DNA of 64,000 nt from Parapedobacter defluvii (GTDB lineage Bacteria > Bacteroidota > Bacteroidia > Sphingobacteriales > Sphingobacteriaceae): assembly GCF_014642075.1 (NCBI RefSeq), contig NZ_BMIK01000003.1, forward strand, positions 248,001 to 312,000. The letters run 5' to 3'. Under the pieces are notes generated by a model. That model was not told the DNA's origin, did not search any database, and saw only the letters and a program-made list of their open reading frames with translations. A program made the translations under genes and the position numbers. Positions 8,805 through 17,287 of this stretch are shown here, in pieces (positions within the stretch are counted from its first letter, which is position 1; every line of letters starts with the position of its first letter).

Positions 8805-11210
8805 TTAAAGCACCAGTTTTAAACCCAATACAACCGATGACGGCAGCGGCATACCTGTGCTGGAAAGGTCGATACGCCGGATACCGGTTATGTTTTCTTC
8901 CGGATTAAATCCACTATAGGTACTCCATGTCAACAGGTTGTCTCCCCGCACGAATAGTTCGGCCTGCCGAATAGGTAAGCCACGAAGGAGGGATTGCAAT
9001 TGATACGACACCACGGCTCTGCTCAACCGGATGAAACTGCCGTCTTCAATGGACCGGATGCCTTGATAGACGGTGTTGCCCCCGGCATCCTCCTCCACAA
9101 AATAATACGGTGTCTCCGCGGTTTTCAAGGGGAAGACACCATCTACCTGCGATGCCGTATAACGACTGGAAAACGATTCGGCTGCTACGTCTGCATTCAG
9201 CGCATAGTTGATTCCAACGCCCAATGTAAATCCTTTGTACCTGAACGTGTTGGTGAGCCCGCCGAACAGACTGGCTTCGCTATTGCCGATCACTTTGGCC
9301 TGCTGTCCTTCCGTTGCAATAATCGATGTAAGGGCATCTCCGGATTTCAGTGCTTGCAGGTATGCAAAACTTGTATTTCCAAGATCTTCCGGCAAGGCTT
9401 CTACGGTGTTGCGGTAGGATGCCAGGTTGATATTGGCGGTCCATTGGAATCGATCGTTTTGGATCAGGTTACCATCCAGCTCCACTTCCACCCCCGATAA
9501 GGCCAGTTTCCCGCCGGTTTCGTACCGGTAGTCCAGGCCATGTATGTTGGATAGGTACCTCCGATAGGTAAAATCCGAATAACGCTTATCAAAGTAGTTG
9601 ACAGACAAAACCAGTGCATCTTTAATCGCATAACTGATGCCGGCGTCAACTTGGAAAACATCGATACTTTTGGCATCCTCGAATGCCGCGTACAGCTTAC
9701 CGATCCCCAGCTCATTGCCACTGAAATAGTCACCAAAGGCCGTCAATTCGCCCCGGTATACTTCCGGACGGGACAATATCCCCGTCTTACCCACCGAAGC
9801 ACTAACGGTCAACGGCAATTCCAACGTGTTTTTAAAGCTATAACTTGCTCCCGCGGCCGGATAAAAGCCCCATTTCCGGTCATACAATGAACTTGCATCT
9901 GCACGCAATGCCGCATTCACTTTCAGGTCCTGGTTGAAATCAACATTCCACAAACCGTAGAAAGAAAGAAGGTTCTCCCGATCGTGACCCGACCAGGCAT
10001 CGGTCTGACCAGCGTTATAACCGGTCACCACTTTTACGAAATTAGACCCTCCATACTCCAAACTCCGGCTCCCATCAACAGACGTGATGCGGTTGTCCAG
10101 AGTCCGTACCTCATTACCCAACGTCATGGAAAGCCCCAACCGATCGGAAAAACGGTGCCGATAGTTTACTGTCGTGTTGACGGAAATCAACTGCCGTTTT
10201 ACGGCGGCACTAGCCGCGCGGACAGATCCGTCCAAAACGTCTGAAGGGATAAAGAAATCACGTTTAGCACCTTCGTAGGATATGCCCGCCAAGGACGAAA
10301 CAGACCACGCAGGAGCCAGCTGATAGCTTAAATGCAGCGAGGAAAGCTGAGCCGTATTTTTATTGTCGTCCATAAAAAACGCCTCATCCCTCAGTACCGG
10401 CCGAGGTAGCCCGCGTTCGTATTCGCCGGCGTAGCGACCCTTCCGGTTCGCTAATGTCAAATTGCTGTAAAACTGAGCTTTAAGCTGATTGGAAATGTGA
10501 TAGGTAGCGTTTAGAAACAAAGATTGCTGGGTAAACTTTGTCTCCGCTGCGGCACCGTTATCCTGGTAATTCGTAACCCCAAACAAATACGATCCGAAGT
10601 CTCCGCCACCGTCAATGATGGCCTGTTGGCTGTGTGTGATTTCCCGCCGGTATACTTCCCGTCGTGCCGTTGTGTTGAAATCGTAGAACGCGTCCGTCCG
10701 ATAGTTGAAATCATTTAAGTAATTGGTCCCGGCAAATGCGGATGCCGTTACGTTTAATGGTCCGGTATGCCCTTCTTTCAGCACGATGTTGATGGCACCA
10801 TTTGCCGCCAATACACCATAAGCCGCCAGTTGATCGATCGATTTGATGATTTCAATGCGTTCAATTTGATCCGGTGTGTAATAACTCAACGGATTAATCG
10901 CCGTCACGCTGGAAGGACTCGCAACGATTGGTACGCCGTTGACCATCATCATCGGCATCGTTGACTCGTCGGTCGGATCCATACTCAGTCCGCGAAGATT
11001 GAGGGTTGATTGTATACCTGCCTCGCCTGACCAACTTTTCACACGAAGACCGGCCGTACTGCCCTGTAAAAGATTTTCTACCCCATTCCGCACCGGCCAC
11101 AGCACACTGTCTACCTGGACGACCTCTTGTGCATCAACCTTCATCAAGCCTGCGGGAAGCACAATGACGCTGAAAATCGTTTTCCAAAAGAATTTTGGGA
11201 ATAATTCCAT
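8805..11210 (-). CDS. SusC-like TonB-dependent receptor lacking the N-terminal beta-sandwich domain
   Basis: At 801 residues this protein is about 200 shorter than a typical SusC. A signal peptide ends near KVDAQ (residue about 28). The mature protein goes almost directly into the plug (GVENLLQGSTAGLRVKSWSG and TPDQIERIEIIKSIDQLAAY), with no carboxypeptidase-regulatory-like domain and no recognisable 'DEVVVVGYG' junction. The plug motif that usually reads AAIYGSRAANGVI is degenerate here (AAYGVLAANGAINIVLKEG). The beta-barrel strands are otherwise intact and the C-terminus ends in VVLGLKLVL. It is the first gene of the operon; the SusD partner starts 1 bp later. Whether it still interacts with TonB is uncertain because no clear TonB box is visible. 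Confidence 0.88.
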   Translation of the reverse strand: MELFPKFFWKTIFSVIVLPAGLMKVDAQEVVQVDSVLWPVRNGVENLLQGSTAGLRVKSWSGEAGIQSTLNLRGLSMDPTDESTMPMMMVNGVPIVASPSSVTAINPLSYYTPDQIERIEIIKSIDQLAAYGVLAANGAINIVLKEGHTGPLNVTASAFAGTNYLNDFNYRTDAFYDFNTTARREVYRREITHSQQAIIDGGGDFGSYLFGVTNYQDNGAAAETKFTQQSLFLNATYHISNQLKAQFYSNLTLANRKGRYAGEYERGLPRPVLRDEAFFMDDNKNTAQLSSLHLSYQLAPAWSVSSLAGISYEGAKRDFFIPSDVLDGSVRAASAAVKRQLISVNTTVNYRHRFSDRLGLSMTLGNEVRTLDNRITSVDGSRSLEYGGSNFVKVVTGYNAGQTDAWSGHDRENLLSFYGLWNVDFNQDLKVNAALRADASSLYDRKWGFYPAAGASYSFKNTLELPLTVSASVGKTGILSRPEVYRGELTAFGDYFSGNELGIGKLYAAFEDAKSIDVFQVDAGISYAIKDALVLSVNYFDKRYSDFTYRRYLSNIHGLDYRYETGGKLALSGVEVELDGNLIQNDRFQWTANINLASYRNTVEALPEDLGNTSFAYLQALKSGDALTSIIATEGQQAKVIGNSEASLFGGLTNTFRYKGFTLGVGINYALNADVAAESFSSRYTASQVDGVFPLKTAETPYYFVEEDAGGNTVYQGIRSIEDGSFIRLSRAVVSYQLQSLLRGLPIRQAELFVRGDNLLTWSTYSGFNPEENITGIRRIDLSSTGMPLPSSVVLGLKLVL

Positions 11211-11516
11211 AATACTAATACCAAAGGTTACTCAATGGGATAATTGCTACATGGGGTTTTATTGCCGTGAAGCGGCCCCGTTTTTTCGTTAATAAATAAT
11301 TCATATGTATCCGCCAATCGTTTACAAATATTAATCGTATCGATACTTAACTACCAAAGTACCATTGTCTTGTTTAGAAAAGTTAAGCAATACTAAACAA
11401 TGTTTATTAAGTCAATAAACCCGGAAAATTAAAAAATCATTAAACCGGCATCGCCGGTTGAGGTCCTGAAATGCGGGAAAGGAAAGGTTTAAGGCGTTGG
11501 GGTTGTGCTTAGCTGG
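11211..11516. other. Intergenic region upstream of the tandem SusCD operon
   Basis: This AT-rich stretch holds the promoter of the operon starting at 11210 (minus strand) and the terminator of the XRE regulator gene. A weak minus-strand -7 candidate, AATATTTG, lies at 11325-11332 with a TTTG 22 bp further upstream. The perfect palindrome GTATCGATAC lies between them (near 11337-11346) and could be an operator, though the palindrome is short. Nothing coding is visible. Confidence 0.3.
11430..11460 (-). terminator. Intrinsic terminator of the XRE-cupin regulator gene
   Basis: Read on the minus strand there is a perfect 7-bp stem, AACCGGC/GCCGGTT (11443-11449 with 11453-11459), and a 3-base loop. 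It is followed by a T-rich tract (TGATTTTTTAATTTT). It starts about 60 bp after the regulator stop codon at 11517. This is the expected form of a Rho-independent terminator and would insulate the regulator from the SusCD operon downstream. Confidence 0.65.
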
Positions 11517-12089
11517 TTAATTTTCAAAGAAATAGATAACCAACATGACGGCATTGTAGGCTCCGATATTTTTAGGCGTATGTGGAATACGGCCGTCGAA
11601 CAACATCGAGTCGCCAGCGCCTAACCGAATGTTTTCGTGTTCAAACTGGTACTCGATTTCGCCCGATAACACGTATTTGTATTCAAAGGCCTCGGTTTCC
11701 ACCATGGGTCGTTTGGCATTCGGTTCAAGTTCAAGCAGGACAATATCCACCGTCGATTTTTCGATGTTCCGGGTAAATATCCGATGATACCGGAAGCCCA
11801 ATGCCTGTTCTTTTTCAAAATAGTAATATTCATCCCGGCGTTTAACCAGAATGGTTTTTGTCGACTCCGCAGTATCAATTTCTTTGAAAAAAACATTTAG
11901 GTCGACGTCCAGGGCCTTGACAATTGCTATTAATACAATTAAGGACGGAACGGCCCGACTATTTTCAATCTGAGAAATCAGGCCTTTACTTACGGACGCA
12001 CGCTCTGCGAGTTCCTGCACAGTAATTCCTTTGCTTTTTCTACGTTCTTTGATCTGATTCGCGATCTGTATGAGAATATCTTCTTTCAT
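11517..12089 (-). CDS. XRE-family transcriptional regulator with cupin domain
   Basis: This 190-residue cytoplasmic DNA-binding protein has residues 1-65 forming an XRE helix-turn-helix (ITVQELAERASVSKGLISQI is the two-helix core). Residues about 110-185 form a cupin sensor domain (KYVLSGEIEYQFEHENIRL and GDSMLFDGRIPHTPKN). XRE-cupin regulators usually respond to a small metabolite. Candidate targets are the SusCD operon immediately downstream or the divergent gene at 12478. A consensus Bacteroidota promoter is present directly upstream (12107-12137) and a terminator follows the gene. Confidence 0.88.
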   Translation of the reverse strand: MKEDILIQIANQIKERRKSKGITVQELAERASVSKGLISQIENSRAVPSLIVLIAIVKALDVDLNVFFKEIDTAESTKTILVKRRDEYYYFEKEQALGFRYHRIFTRNIEKSTVDIVLLELEPNAKRPMVETEAFEYKYVLSGEIEYQFEHENIRLGAGDSMLFDGRIPHTPKNIGAYNAVMLVIYFFEN

Positions 12090-12106
12090 GTGCCTGCTCT
12101 TGGGCG

Positions 12107-12137
12107 CAAAGATATTTCATTTCCACCGAACACCAAA
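12107..12137 (-). promoter_or_regulatory. Bacteroidota-type promoter of the XRE-cupin gene
   Basis: On the minus strand, TTTG (12134-12137), exactly 19 bp, then TATCTTTG (12107-12114). This fits the -33 TTTG / -7 TAnnTTTG consensus. The start codon of the regulator lies 17 bp downstream of the -7 box. The same element order and 19-bp spacing occurs at the Rrf2 promoter in this window. Confidence 0.75.
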
Positions 12138-12183
12138 TAAACCGTCGTCATATGAGTGCACAACAGATTTCCATTTTTCATTT

Positions 12184-12238
12184 TTTCTCGCAAAGGCGCA
12201 GAGCCGCGAAGTGACTTTCTTAGCGTCTTAGCGAGAAA
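12184..12238. repeat. Imperfect inverted repeat (20-bp arms, 15-bp loop) in a divergent intergenic region
   Basis: The left arm is 12184-12203 and the right arm 12219-12238. They are complementary at 16 of 20 positions and both contain TTTCTCGC-type ends with AAGnCGCnnAG inside. The shape suggests a REP-like intergenic palindrome. I recall similar 'cgcaaaggcgca / cttagcgtcttagcgag' elements scattered in Bacteroidota genomes, but cannot check copy number here. A second small perfect hairpin, GCTCGC-TTC-GCGAGC, follows at 12256-12270. The rest of 12090-12477 holds no gene; it must contain the promoter for the plus-strand gene at 12478. Confidence 0.6.
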
Positions 12239-12477
12239 CTATTTTAAGCCGCAAGGCTCGCTTCGCGAGCAACAACGGATTTTTCGTTACCTGCTTGTTT
12301 TTAGCGGTACTCAAGCTTGCTTCACAGGTACCTTCGGTGAGCACTTCCTTTGGTTTTACTTCGTAGAACCTTTCAGGATTTTGTCGTATTGTAAAAATCA
12401 CATTAACTATTCGCTCATTTCCCGATCATCCTTATATTAGCGACGCTATCCAAAGAAATGTTAAGACCACAATTGTT

Positions 12478-15400
12478 ATGAACAAAATCGCCGTTATCTT
12501 TTTTGCAGCAACCTTGGCATGGGCATGTAAAAACCAAACGTCCCACCTTCCTGTTAAGGAGATGGATCCAGCCCGTACCGCTGAGCTTGCGCGGGCGATC
12601 GAAACCCAAATCAGCCCCGAATTGGACAGCGGCCTTACCCTGAAACTGTGGGGTATTGATTCCTTGGTCATTTCGCCGATTGCAATTGATGTAGACGATC
12701 ACGGCCGATTGTTTTATACCACCACAGACCGGCAGAAAAATTCTGAATTTGACATCCGGGGCCACCGCGATTGGGAAATACCTTCCATTAGCCTGCAAAC
12801 TGTAGAAGATCGCCGGAATTTTCTGCGCCACGAATTATCTCCCGAAAACAGCAACCGCAATACCTGGCTTGCCGACCTCAATGGCGATGGCTCGCACGAT
12901 TGGCGCGACCTTACCGTGGAACGGGAGAAAGTATACCGGGTGGAGGATCTTTCTGGGGATGGGGTGGCCGACCGTTCGCAACTGGTGGTGGATGATTTCC
13001 ACGAGGAAGTGACCGATGTTGCCGGGGGTGTCTTTGCGGATGGAAGCGATCTTTACGTAACTGTAGCCCCGGACCTGTGGCGGCTCACGGATAAAAATGG
13101 GGACGGCATCCCCGATGAAAAGGAATCCATTTCACATGGTTATGGCATACACGTTGGTTTTTCCGGCCACGGCATGTCCGGTGTAAAGATGGGGCCCGAT
13201 GGGCGCCTATACTGGCAAATCGGCGACATTGGTTTTAACGGAACCGGACCCGATGGGCAAAAATGGGAATATCCTAACTGCGGCGTCATTGCCCGTGCCA
13301 ATCCCGATGGCAGCGATTTCGAGATTTTTGCCCATGGCCTGCGCAATACACACCAATTTGTGTTTGACGAATACGGGAACATCATCAGTGAAGACAACGA
13401 CGGAGATCATCCCGGTGAAAAAGAACGCTTGGTTTATATCGTCAATGGCTCGGACGCTGGCTGGCGCAGCAACTGGCAATATGGCAAATACCGTGATCCC
13501 GATAATAACAGCTATAAAGTTTGGATGGATGAACGGATGTATCTTCCCCGCTTTGAGGGACAAGCTGCCTACATCACGCCGTGTATCAATAATTTTGTAA
13601 GCGGGCCTACCGGACTGGTTTATAATCCCGGAACGGCACTCAGCCCTAACTACAAAAACACCTTCCTGATTGCCGAATTTGTCGGAAGCCCTTCCAACTC
13701 CGGGATTCACAGTTTCAAACTGAAGCCCAAAGGCGCTACATTCGAATTGGGCGAACATAAAAAGATTTTAGGCGGTATATTGGCCACCGGCCTGGACTTC
13801 GGACCGGACGGTTCGCTGTATGTGGCCGATTGGATAGATGGATGGGACACACACAATTATGGCCGTATCTGGAAGATGGACGACGAAAGCGGTGCTTCAG
13901 CTGCCATCCGCGAAGAAGTAAAAAGCCTGTTAGCGATAGACTTTGCCGAAAAGGATGATACCGAGTTGGGCAACCTTCTTGGGCATGACGATATGCGTAT
14001 CCGGCAAAAAGCCCAATTTGCGCTCGCAAAACGAGGAAAAAAAGGATTGGAAATCTTCAAACAGGCACTGACACAGGCCGACCATCAATTGGCCCGTGTG
14101 CACGCGATCTGGGGAATCAGCCAACTGGCACGGACAGACATGCAATATGCCAGCTTGCTGCTGCCACTGCTCAAAGATGCCGATCCGGAGATACGCGCCC
14201 AAGCCGCCAAGTGGCTGGGTGATATGCGTTATGCTGCTGCCGGAGAAGAGCTCTTACCTTTGTTAAGCGACGAAAATAGCCGGGGGCGATTTTTTGCGGC
14301 CGAGGCCTTGGGACGAATTCAATATGGACCTGCCATTGCCCCCATCATCGCCATGCTGGAAGCAAATAACGACGAGGACGCCTTTTTACGTCATGCCGGT
14401 ACGCTGGCATTGGCACGTATCGGCAAACCGGAGCCCATCGTTGCGCTGGCAGGTAATTCTTCCCGGGCGCTACGCATCGCCGCTGTCGTGACATTACGAC
14501 GCATGAGCGATCCCGGCATTGCCCGTTTTCTCAACGATTCCGATGAATTCGTTGTAACGGAAGCCGCACGCGCGATTAATGACGATCTGTCTATCAAAGA
14601 TGCTTTGCCTGCGCTCGCCGATTTACTAGGCAAAACTCCGTATACCAATGAAGCGCTGATCCGCAGGGCAATTAATGCCAATCTCCGGGTAGGTCAGCCT
14701 GACAACTTGCAACATCTTATTCAATATGCACAAGGGAATGCCCATCCGGCCACCATGCGTAAGGAAGCACTGGATGCCATCAGCACCTGGGCAAAGCCTT
14801 CCGTGGTAGATCGCGTGGACGGGCGCTACAGAGGTCCCATTGAACGGGACATGAACGCGTTACGGGAACAAACTGCCGATGTCTTCACCCGACTGCTCAC
14901 GGATGCCGAATTGAGCGTCAAATTGAGTGCCGCCAAGGCCATCGGTAAACTCCAAATCCGTCAAGCGGCTGATGAACTGGCGGCTGGCCTACAACAGGAC
15001 CGGGAGGCATCCATGCGGGTGGAGTGCCTGAAAGCGCTTGTGGCACTTGAAGCCCCACAACAGGAACAGGCAATTAAATGGGCTCTTGCCGACCGTGAGA
15101 AAGCCGTACGTGTGGCCGGTTTGGACTTATTGGAAAACATGACGATTTCCAAACCTGTGATGGTGGACTTATTAACCAACGTCATTGCGACCAAAACAAC
15201 GGAGGAAAAACAAGCCGCAATTCTTACCTTGGGTAAAATGCCCCTTGAAAACTCCCAAACCACGTTCAGTAGCTTGTTGGATCAAATGGAAAAGGGTCAG
15301 CTGAGCCGCGATGTTTCCCTGGAATTGGGTGAAGCCATAGACAGTACCCACTCCGAAGCGCTGATGGCACGTTATGCTTCTGTTAGTCAGCATTTCTCTC

Positions 15401-15864
15401 CCGATGAGCTGCTGGCATCCTATGCGAGCAGCCTCCAGGGTGGTAATCCGGAGCGGGGACGGACGATTTTCTTCCAGCATCCCCAGGCACAATGCATGAG
15501 ATGCCACTCGTACGACGATCGCGGAGGTAATGCGGGTCCGCGTCTCAACGGGGTTGCAAACCGTCTGACACATGAGCAGCTGCTTGAGTCAATTATCGAT
15601 CCTGGCCGCCGCATCGCACCGGGATTTGGTGTGGTTGTGCTGGAACTAAACGATGGACAAACCCTATCCGGCATCTTCCAAGGTGAGGATGAGCGCGGTG
15701 TAAAAATCCGGAAGGGGCAGGGGCCCGATCAGCTAATTCCGCAAAACCAAATTCAAAAGAAAACCTTTTCTCCATCAAGCATGCTCGATATGAAAACTAT
15801 TCTTTCGAAACGTGAAATCCGTGATGTGGTAAGCTTTTTAGCTACCCTTACGGCAGACGATTAA
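12478..15864 (+). CDS. Sorbosone-dehydrogenase-like propeller + HEAT repeat + cytochrome c lipoprotein
   Basis: This 1128-residue protein has a short signal sequence with Cys17 (LAWACKNQ), probably a lipoprotein. Residues about 40-470 look like the beta-propeller of PQQ-dependent sugar/sorbosone dehydrogenases (GVKMGPDGRLYWQIGDIGFN, HGLRNTHQFVFDEYGNI, GLDFGPDGSLYVADWIDGWD). Residues about 480-950 are HEAT repeats. The C-terminal 130 residues form a cytochrome c domain with the heme motif C1006-M-R-C1009-H1010 and the downstream block GPRLNGVANRLTHEQLLESI. This architecture is known from PVC-group and Bacteroidota 'membrane-bound dehydrogenase/heme-binding CxxCH' proteins. The substrate is unknown. 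It is probably a periplasmic oxidoreductase that passes electrons to its own heme. Its stop codon overlaps the stop of the convergent gene, the two sharing TTAA at 15861-15864. Confidence 0.82.
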   Translation: MNKIAVIFFAATLAWACKNQTSHLPVKEMDPARTAELARAIETQISPELDSGLTLKLWGIDSLVISPIAIDVDDHGRLFYTTTDRQKNSEFDIRGHRDWEIPSISLQTVEDRRNFLRHELSPENSNRNTWLADLNGDGSHDWRDLTVEREKVYRVEDLSGDGVADRSQLVVDDFHEEVTDVAGGVFADGSDLYVTVAPDLWRLTDKNGDGIPDEKESISHGYGIHVGFSGHGMSGVKMGPDGRLYWQIGDIGFNGTGPDGQKWEYPNCGVIARANPDGSDFEIFAHGLRNTHQFVFDEYGNIISEDNDGDHPGEKERLVYIVNGSDAGWRSNWQYGKYRDPDNNSYKVWMDERMYLPRFEGQAAYITPCINNFVSGPTGLVYNPGTALSPNYKNTFLIAEFVGSPSNSGIHSFKLKPKGATFELGEHKKILGGILATGLDFGPDGSLYVADWIDGWDTHNYGRIWKMDDESGASAAIREEVKSLLAIDFAEKDDTELGNLLGHDDMRIRQKAQFALAKRGKKGLEIFKQALTQADHQLARVHAIWGISQLARTDMQYASLLLPLLKDADPEIRAQAAKWLGDMRYAAAGEELLPLLSDENSRGRFFAAEALGRIQYGPAIAPIIAMLEANNDEDAFLRHAGTLALARIGKPEPIVALAGNSSRALRIAAVVTLRRMSDPGIARFLNDSDEFVVTEAARAINDDLSIKDALPALADLLGKTPYTNEALIRRAINANLRVGQPDNLQHLIQYAQGNAHPATMRKEALDAISTWAKPSVVDRVDGRYRGPIERDMNALREQTADVFTRLLTDAELSVKLSAAKAIGKLQIRQAADELAAGLQQDREASMRVECLKALVALEAPQQEQAIKWALADREKAVRVAGLDLLENMTISKPVMVDLLTNVIATKTTEEKQAAILTLGKMPLENSQTTFSSLLDQMEKGQLSRDVSLELGEAIDSTHSEALMARYASVSQHFSPDELLASYASSLQGGNPERGRTIFFQHPQAQCMRCHSYDDRGGNAGPRLNGVANRLTHEQLLESIIDPGRRIAPGFGVVVLELNDGQTLSGIFQGEDERGVKIRKGQGPDQLIPQNQIQKKTFSPSSMLDMKTILSKREIRDVVSFLATLTADD

Positions 15865-16460
15865 CTGTAGCGAATACCGGCTTTGCTCTCTTTTCCTTTG
15901 ATTTTTCCGGTTTTCAACAAGTGATTCAGCCGGAAAGCCACCACTTTTCTGAGTTTGGAAAGCCCATAATCAGGTTCCAAACCGTTGAGGTATTCAATCA
16001 GTTCTTCTTTAGTGCTGTTGCGTTTTTGACCCAATGCATAACGGATTTTTTCGTCCATCGTACTAGTTGGATCGAAAGCAGGAGCATGTGACTTTTTCTC
16101 CTCTTCCACAACAGCCGGAACAGTGGTCACCGCAGAAGCGCTCGCGGGCTTACTTGCAACGCGTGGTTTGCGGATCTTTTTGGTATCGGGAACAGGAACA
16201 ACTTCGGCAGCATCAATCGCGGCCGACTTCGAGACGCTTTTAACTCCGTCAATAGCTTCTGCTACCTTCTTTCGGATTGCCTTTACGGCCTTCTCGAGCT
16301 TCTTTTTATTTTTCTTTTTGCCCTTCTTATCAGACGGCTTTTCTTCGACATCAATTGAACTCAATACTTTTTCTACCTCCGCTAACTCCTTCTTCAGTGA
16401 TTTCTTTCGCTCTTGAAGGTAGGTGAGTATTTCGCTGTTTGAAACTTTTGACTTCGCCAT
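15861..16460 (-). CDS. Lysine-rich coiled-coil protein with C-terminal winged-helix-like domain, function unknown
   Basis: The better start is the ATG at 16460 (MAKSKVSNSEILTYLQ...), giving 199 residues; an upstream ATG at 16484 would add eight residues. Residues about 8-45 form a coiled coil (ERKKSLKKELAEVEKVLS), then a strongly basic stretch (KKGKKKNKKKLEKAVKAIRK) and a Pro/Ala/Lys-rich linker. The last 60 residues (about 140-199: MDEKIRYALGQKRNSTKEEL ... GKIKGKESKAGIRYS) look like a small winged helix. The basic tail and fold suggest a nucleoid- or DNA-binding protein, but no known family was recognised. It has no signal peptide. Its stop overlaps the convergent stop of the upstream plus-strand gene. 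Confidence 0.72.
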   Translation of the reverse strand: MAKSKVSNSEILTYLQERKKSLKKELAEVEKVLSSIDVEEKPSDKKGKKKNKKKLEKAVKAIRKKVAEAIDGVKSVSKSAAIDAAEVVPVPDTKKIRKPRVASKPASASAVTTVPAVVEEEKKSHAPAFDPTSTMDEKIRYALGQKRNSTKEELIEYLNGLEPDYGLSKLRKVVAFRLNHLLKTGKIKGKESKAGIRYS

Positions 16461-16539
16461 ATTATTTACAATTGCTTTTGTCAAAAGTATTCATTTTTAA
16501 CTAAATAAAAAATCTGCAAATACGAAATAGGTGCTCGTA

Positions 16540-17256
16540 CTAAATCTTCTCCGCCGCAGCTTCATCCACAAACCAGGTGATCCGATCGCCTGTAGTAGGA
16601 AGGAGTTGAGCGGGATACTGTTCAGCATTCCGTTCACCCCGTAAAACTTCATATAATGCATTCGCTTTATTTGCGCCATAGGCAATGACAATGATCTGAT
16701 TTGCCCGGTTGACCAACGGCACGGTGAGCGTGATGCGGTACATATCCTGGGCATTCAGGTAATAGGCCGCCACCCATTTGTCGTATTCATGCAGTACCCC
16801 TGTATGTGGAAACCAAGATGCCGTGTGACCGTCAGCCCCCATACCCAACAAAACCAGGTCAAAACTCCCCTCGGAAGAAAGATGCAGCCGTAACAATTGC
16901 TCATATTCCCTCGCAAAGTCATCAGGAGAGATGCCATCGGCCCACATAGGAAAAATCTGAGATTGAGGGATAGGAACATGCGACAGCAGCGTTTCGAAAG
17001 CCATCTGTGCATTGCTCCGCTCATCATCAAGTGGCACCCAGCGTTCGTCGCCCCAAAAAATGTAAACCTGTTCCCACCGTACCTGGTCGCGATAAGGCGA
17101 CGAAGCCAATAACCGATATAAACCAGCGGGAGAAGTCCCTCCGGTGAGTGCCACGGTAAAACGGCCGTGTTGTGCGATGGCAGTTTGCGCGGCCCTCACA
17201 AAAAGTTCTGCGGCTTCGGTATTCAGTTGTTGTAAATCGTTGAATTTTCTAACCAT
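16540..17256 (-). CDS. pgl: 6-phosphogluconolactonase
   Basis: This cytoplasmic enzyme hydrolyses 6-phosphogluconolactone to 6-phosphogluconate in the oxidative pentose-phosphate pathway. Family motifs are clear: VALTGGTSPAGLYRLLA (phosphate-binding), IFWGDERWVPLDDERSN and LLGMGADGHTASWFP. Starting at the ATG at 17256 (MVRKFNDLQQ) gives 238 residues, the usual length; an ATG at 17280 would add eight atypical residues. The gene follows zwf by 31 bp in the rpiB-zwf-pgl cluster, so it acts directly on the product of its neighbour. Confidence 0.93.
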   Translation of the reverse strand: MVRKFNDLQQLNTEAAELFVRAAQTAIAQHGRFTVALTGGTSPAGLYRLLASSPYRDQVRWEQVYIFWGDERWVPLDDERSNAQMAFETLLSHVPIPQSQIFPMWADGISPDDFAREYEQLLRLHLSSEGSFDLVLLGMGADGHTASWFPHTGVLHEYDKWVAAYYLNAQDMYRITLTVPLVNRANQIIVIAYGANKANALYEVLRGERNAEQYPAQLLPTTGDRITWFVDEAAAEKI

Positions 17257-17287
17257 TTTTTCTTTTTTGCAAATCAGCAATATCTAT

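Noticed and set aside
11429-11444. TTAAA words 11 bp apart upstream of the first SusC, similar to sites A-C.
   Set aside because: Only two words, partly within the terminator of the XRE gene, and no -7 box at 10-11 bp.
12156-12440. Plus-strand open frame of 94 codons in the divergent gap.
   Set aside because: It spans the inverted repeat and hairpin, lacks any domain and no promoter leads into it.
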